From the NCBI GenBank assembly GCA_965116395.1, contig OZ220684.1, positions 5,518,001 through 5,582,000 of the forward strand: DNA of 64,000 nt, read 5' to 3'. Below, in pieces: positions 22,217 to 28,611 of the stretch (position 1 is the first letter of the stretch; every line of letters starts with the position of its first letter). The DNA comes from Bin5 sp965116395 (lineage in GTDB: Bacteria; Chloroflexota; Anaerolineae; Caldilineales; Caldilineaceae). The translations under genes and the position numbers were made by a program. The notes beneath the pieces were generated by a model. The model did not search any database and was not told the DNA's origin. It worked only from the letters and a program-made list of their open reading frames with translations.

Positions 22217-22495
22217 TCAGAAGTTTCCCTCTGACGCCTCCCGCAGTATCTGGTTGTCCAGCGTCAGGTCCGCCACCGCTCTCTTCAGGCGGCCGTTCTC
22301 CAACTCCAGACGCTTCAGACGCCTGGCCTGGTCGATCCTGAGACCCCCGTACTCGCTGCGCCAGCGGTAGAAGGTCTGCTCGGTCACTCCGATCCGACGG
22401 GCGACCTCAGCCACTGTGCTGCCCTCGCCTATCGCCACCTCAGCTTCTCTAAGCTTGTTAATCACCTGCTCCGGCGTAAGTCTCTTCTTCGCCAT
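22217..22495 (-). CDS. IS3-family transposase OrfA (HTH_Tnp_1)
   Basis: DNA-binding half of the transposase, 92 residues from ATG 22495, preceded by a GAAAGGGGGG ribosome site. It has the usual start (KKRLTPEQVINKLREAEVA), a helix-turn-helix (STVAEVARRIGVTEQTFYRW), and a C-terminal leucine-zipper (RLKRLELENGRLKRAVADL) that mediates multimerisation. Its stop (22217-22219) is just after the slippery heptamer that links it to OrfB. The frame also runs upstream past the IS end, but that part is not IS sequence. Confidence 0.94.
   Translation of the reverse strand: MAKKRLTPEQVINKLREAEVAIGEGSTVAEVARRIGVTEQTFYRWRSEYGGLRIDQARRLKRLELENGRLKRAVADLTLDNQILREASEGNF
22223..22229 (-). other. -1 programmed frameshift heptamer GGGAAAC
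   Basis: Read in the OrfA frame as G GGA AAC, which fits the X XXY YYZ rule exactly. After slipping back one base the ribosome reads GGG AAA CTT CTG and continues in OrfB. The zero-frame stop is 1 codon further on. The heptamer fits simultaneous slippage of both tRNAs. Many IS3 elements use A-rich sites instead. Confidence 0.75.
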
Positions 22496-22594
22496 CTTTC
22501 CCCCCTTTCTACGGCCCAATACTAACATTATACTTGGACCAGTTCTTGGGGGGCAGGTCACAGTAGGCGTTTTCAAAAAGCACACCCTGACTAG

Positions 22595-23470
22595 GGCTCG
22601 TTGACATTTCCAGGTGTGTCGAGAGGGCAAACTCTTCCGGCTGCGTTCGGTGAAAAAGCAGGGTTTCAAAGCGGGCTGGAGAAACACTGTTTCAGTGTAA
22701 CTGCACGAAAAGCAGGGCTGGACGCTCCCTGAACTCAGGTCGTGCGCTCGTACGGGAACAGGTAAACGCTCGTACGAGCGTTTACGAGAGATCCACGAGA
22801 GTTTACGAGCGTTTGCGAGAAAAAATTTTCAAGAGAGTGAACACCGCTTATTCATCAATAATATATGATAATCAGAAACTCATGTGCGTCCAATTTGAAT
22901 CCAAGACTTTTCGCATGGGCTGTCGCCTGACGTCGCATGCGTCTCACTCGCTCTATTGATACTCGCAAGCTCGTGGATTCATTTGGGATCTACATGAGAA
23001 ACGAAAGGGCGCTGGCCCTTTGGCGCACGGCCAGATATCTTCTACTCCCCCACTTCCCCGCTTTCGATTGCGCCGCTATTGATTGCTTCATAGAAATGTC
23101 AGCGACTCCTAATGAGAATAGAAGGTTATAATTATTGCTGACGCAGGCTGTGCTTCTGCGTCCCTGCTTTGTAGACGGCGCGAAAACTAGTGGTTTCATA
23201 TAGAGCTTAATTTAGAAAGAACGAGAAGAATGTCTATGGCGACGGTGTATTTTTATGAATTTATTCATAAAAATGTCCGCAATGTCCGCTCAAACGCACT
23301 TTTACGTTCGATTTTTGGGTGTTCCAGGTCATAATTCGATGTAATTGTGCGGATTGGGCAGAGCCATCAGGCTTCGCGGCTGGCGTCTCTTGGGTCCACG
23401 AATGGCAGGGCACTGTCGTGCGCGGGCTGGTGTCGCCAATGTGACAAGACTAATCAAACGTCAACGAACC
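22595..23470. mobile_element. 876-bp non-autonomous element with CTAG target duplication
   Basis: Ends GGCTCGTTGACATTT (22595-22609) and the complement of GGTTCGTTGACGTTT (23456-23470), 13 of 15 matching. CTAG is duplicated on both sides (22591-22594 and 23471-23474). The 4-bp CTAG-type duplication is usual for IS5-like transposases. No open frame of transposase length lies inside. It contains several perfect hairpins: a 24-bp palindrome at 22762-22785, AAAGGGC/GCCCTTT near 23005-23022, and a 10-bp stem at 23250-23273. It is best read as a deletion derivative or large MITE mobilised in trans. Confidence 0.85.
22762..22785. repeat. Perfect 24-bp palindrome with repeated TTTACGAG units
   Basis: Arms GTAAACGCTCGT and its exact complement abut without a loop. 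TTTACGAG then recurs at 22781 and 22803 and TTTGCGAG follows, so half-sites are arranged as an iteron-like series within 22755-22825. It lies inside the 876-bp element. Possible roles are transposase or replication protein binding; none is demonstrated. Confidence 0.7.
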
Positions 23471-23678
23471 CTAGCCAGTCGGTCCAGGTTGGGTGTCTGT
23501 ACTACCGGATGTCCGTAGTAACCGGACACAGCCGGGTCATGCTCGTCGCTCATTATCAGCTGAATGTTAGGTCTTCTCATTCAAATGCCTTGTAGTGGTT
23601 ATGTATTGACTGATGAGGCTCAATTCAGTAGGCTGGTCGTCGCCAAACACAAACCCAGCTACGAGAAGGAGCCTCATC

Positions 23679-23789
23679 ATGATCACAAGCATTATCCTAC
23701 ATCGCTGTCCCCATTGCAACAGCGCAGACATCTGCAGAAATGGGCATAATTATAAGGACGCCCAGAAATACCATTGCCACAGATGGTAA
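23679..23789 (+). pseudogene. IS1-type InsA zinc-finger fragment
   Basis: Thirty-six codons from ATG 23679 (AAGGAG about 8 nt upstream) containing RCPHCNSADICRNGHNYKDA and then QKYHCHRW. This is the N-terminal zinc finger of IS1-family InsA proteins (CPxC...NG....QRYxC..C). The expected last cysteine and helix-turn-helix are absent because the stop TAA at 23787 is the first triplet of the adjoining 234-bp repeat. The rest of the element was not found. Confidence 0.7.
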
Positions 23790-24020
23790 CTACTAAGCCA
23801 TTACCCAATGTGCGACTTTCAATGGACAATCAAGTCATCCGAGTATGATGAATCGTGTTTGGAACCTGTCTGAAAAGGTCAAGTTCAGGTCAAAACGACA
23901 CAAATGGCACCAAGTATGGCGTGTAGATGAAGAATTCACTGCTTTCCGGCGGTCGTTTTGGGTTTCTTGACCGATGACCGTTACTTTTCAAACACCTTTC
24001 CAGACGAGGCTTAGTACCTC
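23787..24020 (+). repeat. 234-bp repeat unit A, copy 1
   Basis: Starts TAACTACTAAGCCATTACCC and is clearly homologous over its length to 25459-25699 (same orientation). Its far end, GGCTTAGTACCTC, is a weak inverted copy of the start. It abuts the IS1-type fragment on the left and the exported-protein cassette on the right. No ORF conserved between the two copies. Confidence 0.85.
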
Positions 24021-24148
24021 ATGTTACGCAGTCAAGGCAGAGAGATCCAAATGCGTCTTGCGCGCATCGTGATTGTTCGAACAGCGGCCCCCGATCACGA
24101 TTCAGCCTCTGACAACCCCCGCCAAACGGTATTCTTTCAAGCATTATA

Positions 24149-24181
24149 CCGATTTCGGTACATTAGATGTACCGAAATCGG
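24149..24181. repeat. 33-nt perfect inverted repeat before the exported-protein gene
   Basis: Fifteen-base arms CCGATTTCGGTACAT and ATGTACCGAAATCGG are exact complements around TAG. It lies 128 nt upstream of the start codon at 24309. No T-run follows on either strand, so a plain intrinsic terminator is unlikely; a dimeric repressor operator or a 5'-leader hairpin is possible. Confidence 0.7.
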
Positions 24182-24308
24182 AAAATTTGAGCGAGGCAAA
24201 CGCCGCCGGATGCGCGTATACTGTTCCATAGAAGTACACATCCATCAATTGCTGCGTTTCATGAGATTGAAGTCTGCCAAACCTCAAGGTAGCAAAAGGA
24301 GACATAAG

Positions 24309-24782
24309 ATGGTACATTCGCACCGCCCCCTCATTGTAGTCCTTATGATTCTCGCCCTCCTGATAACCTACGGTACGGTAAACGCAACTGGCCCCAATCC
24401 GCCAGTTGACCCGCCCCTCCAAATGCAAGCAGATGAACCACCCGGCAACCCAGATGACCCGGACGATCCAGAAGAAGGTGTCTGGTGTACCGATCCGTTC
24501 AACTGGCCAGGCGTTGTCAGAAATCGTTCCGGTGGCTGGATGAAGATCAAGGGCGATCTAGTGGATGGTGGAGATGAGCAAACCTATTGGTTGGCGGACG
24601 GCGAAGACAGTGACGAGGACACTAACATGTGCGATGTGGACTATTTCACTGTCACACACTCCGACTTTTACTTGCAAGCCCCTTACATCGAGTATGACGC
24701 CAATGAATGGACCGCTTATATCTATTTTTCAACTTGGCTTTGCGAGCCGGATGGCGATAGGGTAAGATGTACTCAACAGTAA
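24309..24782 (+). CDS. Hypothetical secreted protein, acidic
   Basis: Family not recognised. The chosen start at 24309 has AAAGGAGA 7 nt upstream; the frame is open 96 codons further but that region includes a long inverted repeat and has no coding look. The 157-residue product has a signal peptide (residues 1-26, hydrophobic core LIVVLMILALLITYG, likely cleavage near VNATG), then a Pro/Asp-rich linker (about 27-58, PPGNPDDPDDPEEG) and a compact domain from VWCTDPFNWPG to the end. The domain has four cysteines (CTD, MCD, LCE, RCT), which could make two disulfides, and many aromatic residues. It is probably exported and soluble. It is followed 91 nt later by a lipoprotein gene, with a strong hairpin between. 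The pair is flanked by repeat A copies and lies in the AT-richer island, so acquisition by transfer is likely. Confidence 0.6.
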   Translation: MVHSHRPLIVVLMILALLITYGTVNATGPNPPVDPPLQMQADEPPGNPDDPDDPEEGVWCTDPFNWPGVVRNRSGGWMKIKGDLVDGGDEQTYWLADGEDSDEDTNMCDVDYFTVTHSDFYLQAPYIEYDANEWTAYIYFSTWLCEPDGDRVRCTQQ

Positions 24783-24800
24783 CCACCGTCCGTAGGTTTG

Positions 24801-24838
24801 GTCAGCCTTCCGTGTGCCTCGACACGGAAGGCTGACCA
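24801..24838 (+). terminator. Strong 16-bp hairpin between the exported-protein and lipoprotein genes
   Basis: Arms GGTCAGCCTTCCGTGT and ACACGGAAGGCTGACC are perfect complements with a 6-nt loop, 18 nt after the stop of the upstream gene. No T-run follows (AGGACCAGGACC instead), so it may protect mRNA 3' ends or attenuate rather than terminate on its own. Confidence 0.55.
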
Positions 24839-24873
24839 GGACCAGGACCAGGGTCAGTGGAGGAGAGATTGAA

Positions 24874-25209
24874 ATGAGACGCTGGATGATTGGGCTTCTG
24901 ATGGTGTTGATGACAGGATGCACGACCGGACCTCTAATTCCTATCCCGTTGTCACCTGATGAAGATTGTAGCAACTCACGTGAGCGGATACACGAGATGA
25001 AGTATATGACCGATCTCTACGCGACAATGGTTGACGGCAGGATGGTATTGGATGAGGAAGCTGCACGGGAACATGGATTTTCTGAGAAGAGTATCGTGCT
25101 TACCCGTGAAGTACTTGTGTGGAAGGATATATCGTTGGAGGTTGACGAACCTCCTGAAATGCCGCCTCACGCTCAGTGGCTTGCCGACTGTGCAGACGAG
25201 TCTGACTAA
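24874..25209 (+). CDS. Hypothetical lipoprotein
   Basis: A 111-residue protein from ATG 24874, with GGAGGAG 9 nt upstream. The signal peptide (MRRWMIGLLMVLMTGC) ends in a lipobox with Cys16, followed by a Thr/Pro-rich linker (TTGPLIPIPLSPDE). The mature part is charged and mostly helical (NSRERIHEMKYMTDLYATMV, about 34-53), with two further cysteines. No family was recognised. An open frame extends 20 codons upstream but through the hairpin region and has no ribosome site. It is the second gene of the island cassette and is followed 15 nt later by a MITE. Lipid anchoring is well supported; function unknown. Confidence 0.6.
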   Translation: MRRWMIGLLMVLMTGCTTGPLIPIPLSPDEDCSNSRERIHEMKYMTDLYATMVDGRMVLDEEAAREHGFSEKSIVLTREVLVWKDISLEVDEPPEMPPHAQWLADCADESD

Positions 25210-25224
25210 GAAATAACGTAACTA

Positions 25225-25458
25225 ACCTGAATTCGGAGTTTATGAACCTCTGATGTTAGCTTGCGAATACTATATCTAGTGCTTTAGACAACATGAGTCC
25301 ACAATATGAAGAAAGCATAGCGATTGCATGTGACTTCATTTTTGGTACACAATCAACTCATGGCTACATATTGTAGTCAATGATTTTGCCTACGCCGTAT
25401 ATGAATTTCAGCGCATTACATACGACTGCCTGCAGCTGACTAAACTCCGAACTCAGGT
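25225..25458. mobile_element. 234-bp MITE with 18-bp inverted repeats
   Basis: Left end ACCTGAATTCGGAGTTTA (25225-25242) and right end TAAACTCCGAACTCAGGT (25441-25458) are complementary at 17 of 18 positions. TAACTA is repeated on both sides (25219-25224 and 25459-25464). AT-rich interior, no ORF. It inserted into the left tip of repeat A copy 2; removing it restores the sequence GTAACTACTAAGCC found at copy 1. Confidence 0.88.
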
Positions 25459-25699
25459 TAACTACTAAGCCATTACCCAATGAGCGACTCTAAATGGACA
25501 GTCAAGTCATCCAAGTGTAATGAATCGTGCTTGGAGCCTATCTGCAAAGGTCAAGTTCGGGTCAAAACGGCATAAATGGCGCGAATTATGGCCCGTAGTT
25601 GAAAGACATACTGTTTTCAGGCAGTCGTTTGTGGTCTTTTTTGATCGATGGACGTTACCCTTCATACAATACAACCTCCCAGATGAGGCTGAGTAGTTA
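25459..25699 (+). repeat. 241-bp repeat unit A, copy 2, with terminal inverted repeats
   Basis: Homologous to 23787-24020. Ends are TAACTACTAAGCC and the complement of TAACTACTCAGCC (12 of 13 match), so the unit looks like a MITE. Its right end replaces the 3' end of the sulfatase gene. Confidence 0.85.
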
Positions 25700-26882
25700 A
25701 CTTAAAATTTCCCTTTTTTGCCATGTAGCCTGCGCTGAGCATGCCCTGGGCGTGGTATTCGGCCACGACGACCTCATCCGAGAAGGTGTCTCCGCGCAGC
25801 GCAGGCAACAGGCTTCGTCCGCGCAGATCGTCTGGAATAGGGGTTTCGGCGAGGTCCAGCAGGGTGGGCATGACGTCGACGAGGCTGACGTTTTGACTGA
25901 CGCTAGTGCCCTGTGCAAGATTCGGTCCTCTTACTATGAGCGGCACGCCCACCGACGATTCGTAGAAGCACTGCTTTTGCCAGATCCCATGCTGCCCGGC
26001 CATTTCGCCGTGATCGCTGAGATAGATGACCACGGTGTTTTCGGAAAGAGCCGAGCTATCGACGATGTGCAAGAGGCGGCCAATGTGTTCGTCAGTCAGA
26101 GTTACCAGGGCAAAGTAACTGGCGAGGGCTGTGCGCGTAGTTTCGTCGGGCAGCGGCTGGTCGTTGTGGAAGAAGTAGCGCAGTTGGCGGATAGCGGGGT
26201 GCTGACTTTCCAGCGGTTCGGCGCGTGATTCGGGCAGTTCGATCTGGTCGGCTGGGTAGAGGTCGAGATATTCCTGCGGCGTGTACAGGGGGAAGTGGGG
26301 GTACATAAAGCTTGCGACCAGGCACCAGGGTTTGGTGGTCGGATTGTCAGCTTTGTCGCGCAGGAAGCGCTCGCCCAGGTCGGTGGCAGTGCGGTCGTAG
26401 TCGAGCCAGCGGGGCGGTCCGGGGCCGCATTCGGTGACGTGGGAGTTGCTACTGCGCCGGGCCCCTGTTGTTCGTACGGGCCCCTTACCGAGCCTGACCC
26501 AATCGTTCTTGTCGTCGAGGAGGCGACGGCCGAAGCCGTGCAGGCGGTCGGGGCCGATCATGTGCATGCGCCCGCAGAGGTTTGTCTCGTAGCCGGCGGC
26601 CTCCAAGTAGTGGGCAAAGGTGGGGATTTCGGAGGGGAGAGGGGAACCGTTGTCAAAGACGTTGACATCGGAGGCGTATTTGCCGGTGAGAAAGGACATG
26701 CGGGAGGGAACGCAGATGGGATTGTTGCAGTAGGCGTTTTCGAAGCGGACGCCCTCCGCAGCCAGGCGGTCGAGGTTGGGCGTTTGCACGAGCGGGTGGC
26801 CGTAACAGCCGGTTACGGCGGGGTCGTGCTCGTCACTCATTATCAGCAGAATGTTCGGTCGCTTCAATTGGATGCTTTCCAA
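25662..26882 (-). CDS. Sulfatase, C-terminally truncated by repeat A
   Basis: Alkaline-phosphatase-superfamily sulfatase, 406 residues. The start RPNILLIMSDEHD contributes metal-binding Asp residues. The formylglycine signature C57-V-P-S-R61 with following TGKYASD is intact, so activation by an FGE would be needed. YLSDHGEMAGQHGIWQKQCF supplies the Asp/His metal ligands. The chain ends just after MAKKGNFKL; the last 14 codons are read from repeat A copy 2, so the usual C-terminal domain of about 60-100 residues is lost. No signal peptide is visible. It lies 96 nt downstream of the PhyH gene on the same strand. It could retain a core but stability is doubtful. Confidence 0.88.
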   Translation of the reverse strand: MESIQLKRPNILLIMSDEHDPAVTGCYGHPLVQTPNLDRLAAEGVRFENAYCNNPICVPSRMSFLTGKYASDVNVFDNGSPLPSEIPTFAHYLEAAGYETNLCGRMHMIGPDRLHGFGRRLLDDKNDWVRLGKGPVRTTGARRSSNSHVTECGPGPPRWLDYDRTATDLGERFLRDKADNPTTKPWCLVASFMYPHFPLYTPQEYLDLYPADQIELPESRAEPLESQHPAIRQLRYFFHNDQPLPDETTRTALASYFALVTLTDEHIGRLLHIVDSSALSENTVVIYLSDHGEMAGQHGIWQKQCFYESSVGVPLIVRGPNLAQGTSVSQNVSLVDVMPTLLDLAETPIPDDLRGRSLLPALRGDTFSDEVVVAEYHAQGMLSAGYMAKKGNFKLTTQPHLGGCIV

Positions 26883-26978
26883 GATGAGGACCCGTGTGAA
26901 GAGCCTGATAAATGGAGAGGCAGTCGCGCTTCCGAGCGTATACTTGGGTATATCCCTGACTTGCTTCGTTTATTTCTC

Positions 26979-27806
26979 TTACCAGGCCAACTTTTCGCTG
27001 GGCTGCATTTCAATCACAGGCGTACCGTCGACATCGACCCAGCGTCCACACAAGTCGCCGCCTTCGCTGATATCCAGGTTGACCTCTGTGCCGTCCATGC
27101 GAAAGATAGGGTGATAATACTTGGCGACCTGCTGGGCTTCACCGGCGATGTAGTGGCCGATTAAGGCACGGCGGAATAGATCGGCGCTGGTGTTGGGGAA
27201 GCTGCCATGGACGACCTGGCCGTTGAAGAAGACGACGTCGCCGGCCTTCATGATGACGGGTTGGGCGTCCACGTTATCGGGCAGGTCGACGGTGACGTCG
27301 GTGAAGCTCTGGGTTGTGTCGGCTTCAGCTGTGCAGAGGAGGGGCCAGGCGTGGCTGTCCGGGACCATGCGGAGGCAGCCGTTTTCTTCGATGCAGTCGT
27401 CGAGTGCGAGCCAGGCGGCGATGCAGGTGCCGGGCTGTACGCGCAGGTATTGCTGGTCCTGGTGCAGGGCCTGGCCGCGGGCGCCAGGGGGTTTGAAGTA
27501 GAGCATCGTCTGCACGGCATACGGTTCGCGTCCGAGCATGTCGGTCATGCATTCGCGCAGGCGGCTGTCCAGCATCCAGTTTAGGCTGAGCTCATCCCAG
27601 CGGTGCATGTGGATCATGCGGGGGTATTTCTTGAGGGGATCGTTGCTGTCGTTATCGACGCCGGCGGAGTCGCCGGGATAGGAGCCGGCGGCGCGCATTT
27701 CCATGAAATGGCGGCGAAATTTGCGGACCTCTTCATCGGAGAAGAGACCTTGAACATTGAGGAATCCCTGGCTATCGAATTTGCGTTTCTGTTCAGTGGT
27801 CAGCAT
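26979..27806 (-). CDS. Phytanoyl-CoA dioxygenase (PhyH) family protein
   Basis: Fe(II)/2-oxoglutarate oxygenase of 275 residues. The jelly-roll facial triad is visible: H115-Q-D117 in GQALHQDQQYL and H200 in GQVVHGSFPN, with R212-R213 in LFRRALIGHY for 2-oxoglutarate. GDVVFFNGQ precedes the distal histidine as usual. PhyH family members hydroxylate many small molecules (lipids, ectoine, halogenated or phosphonate compounds); substrate unknown. It sits upstream of the sulfatase on the same strand, an arrangement common in these genomes, suggesting degradation of a sulfated or otherwise decorated organic compound. The ATG at 27806 has no strong ribosome site but matches family starts (LTTEQKRKFDSQGFL). 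Confidence 0.92.
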   Translation of the reverse strand: MLTTEQKRKFDSQGFLNVQGLFSDEEVRKFRRHFMEMRAAGSYPGDSAGVDNDSNDPLKKYPRMIHMHRWDELSLNWMLDSRLRECMTDMLGREPYAVQTMLYFKPPGARGQALHQDQQYLRVQPGTCIAAWLALDDCIEENGCLRMVPDSHAWPLLCTAEADTTQSFTDVTVDLPDNVDAQPVIMKAGDVVFFNGQVVHGSFPNTSADLFRRALIGHYIAGEAQQVAKYYHPIFRMDGTEVNLDISEGGDLCGRWVDVDGTPVIEMQPSEKLAW

Positions 27807-28017
27807 CTGTATCGCCCTCAGGTTTTGGCTTAATTCAAGTCAGTAATAACTTGCGTTATTGAACGCGGTCCGAATAATCATTTGCCAGAAAACAGAGACG
27901 TGCGCGGGTCGATTGCGTTGAGCTGCCTGTTGTCGAACTGGCAAGCAAGCCCTATTCTACTGATTTTCAATGTTTTCGCAATTTGCAGGCGCGTGCGGGT
28001 ATTTCCCACATTATTGG

Positions 28018-28146
28018 TAACTACTGAGCCACAGTACCTGACCGTCTAGTCATCCTTGGAACCATTCAGGCTCTTGGTGACGCAACTGGTGTACAGCCGC
28101 CGCCATGCTCGCCAGCCGACACGTTGCGATGAAGGCACACGGTCGG
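28018..28146 (+). repeat. 129-nt dispersed repeat unit B, copy 1
   Basis: Colinear with 48311-48439 with about a dozen differences. It begins TAACTACTGAGCC, like the tips of repeat A. At the second locus it runs directly into the GC-rich core; here a 7-mer tandem repeat is found instead and a core follows 190 nt later. Confidence 0.88.
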
Positions 28147-28222
28147 AGGTCAGGGGGCAGGGGTCAGGGGGCAGGGGGCAGGGGTCAGGGGTCAGGGGTC
28201 AGGGGTCAGGGGTCAGGGGTCA
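28147..28222 (+). repeat. Tandem 7-mer repeat (GGGGTCA / GGGGGCA)
   Basis: About ten units in a row. The spaced runs of four or five G residues give G-quadruplex potential on the plus strand. Noncoding; likely slippage-prone. Confidence 0.9.
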
Positions 28223-28320
28223 GTAACTTCTGCGGTTGGAGGTCGGTGGTCGGTGGGTTGAGGCGGCAAGTGGGGGAGTAGACACCGTTCGCCAGACACG
28301 ATGCTGGGGAAGAGTAAACA

Positions 28321-28403
28321 CGGTCGGTGAGGCATGTTTTTGTAGGGGGGCGTTGCGGGGGCGCAGCCCCTGCACAAGGGAGGCCGCTTGCGGCCGACCG
28401 CCC
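28321..28403. repeat. Dispersed GC-rich intergenic repeat, copy 2
   Basis: Core at 28336-28403 with GGGGCGCAGCCCC and a variant second hairpin GGCCGCTTGCGGCC. The compensating change in that second palindrome relative to the other copies keeps the stem, which suggests selection on structure. Confidence 0.88.
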
Positions 28404-28611
28404 AAATACAGTTCAGGAGAAAGCAGCCACGTAAATTGCCTGAGATCGGATTTGCGTGTTGGACATGGCTTAGTCGTTACCTAAGGCATGCGCAAGTGCA
28501 CCCCCCAATTTAGGATGCACGCTTTGGCCTTGGTGAGGTGTACTCAGTTGCAGAAGAGGAAAATGGGAGGCTTCGATTCTGAACGGTTTTCGGAGAGATT
28601 CGGTATGCGTT

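Larger units (their letters stand above)
21331..22560 (-). mobile_element. IS3-family insertion sequence, 1230 bp
   Basis: Terminal inverted repeats TGACCTGCCCCC at 21331 and its complement ending at 22560 (GGGGGCAGGTCA), with further imperfect matching inward (both ends share ATGTTAGT-like sequence). It begins with TG and ends with CA as in IS3 family members and encodes OrfA and OrfB in overlapping frames. The bases flanking the two ends (GAT on the left, CAG on the right) do not match, so no target duplication is present. The left side is a truncated ABC permease and the right side a truncated sulfatase. Confidence 0.93.
22561..23580 (-). pseudogene. 5' fragment of a sulfatase gene, interrupted and truncated
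   Basis: From an ATG at 23580 the minus strand encodes RRPNIQLIMSDEHDPAVSG, then GHPVVQTPNLDRLA, matching the neighbouring sulfatase (NILLIMSDEHDPAVTG, VQTPNLDRLA). The frame stops at the 876-bp element inserted at CTAG (23471-23474). Removing that element and one CTAG restores the frame as DRLASQGVLFENAY, again matching the intact copy (DRLAAEGVRFENAY). The gene then ends abruptly at the IS3 right end (22560), 8 or so codons before the formylglycine site. So about 46 codons of a second tandem sulfatase remain. Confidence 0.9.

Noticed and set aside
22937..23131. 64-codon frame inside the 876-bp element as a transposase remnant
   Set aside because: No DDE, HTH or zinc-finger features and no similarity to IS5-type proteins that I can see.
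24149..24181. Interpretation of the 33-nt inverted repeat as an intrinsic terminator
   Set aside because: No T-run follows on either strand, and it lies upstream of a gene rather than after one.
24021..24308. Upstream extension of the secreted-protein frame (96 codons)
   Set aside because: It would place a long hydrophilic stretch before a clear signal peptide and would cover a perfect inverted repeat; the ribosome site fits the start at 24309.
28147..28222. Possible CRISPR-like array
   Set aside because: Units are 7 nt and contiguous, with no spacers and no cas genes nearby.
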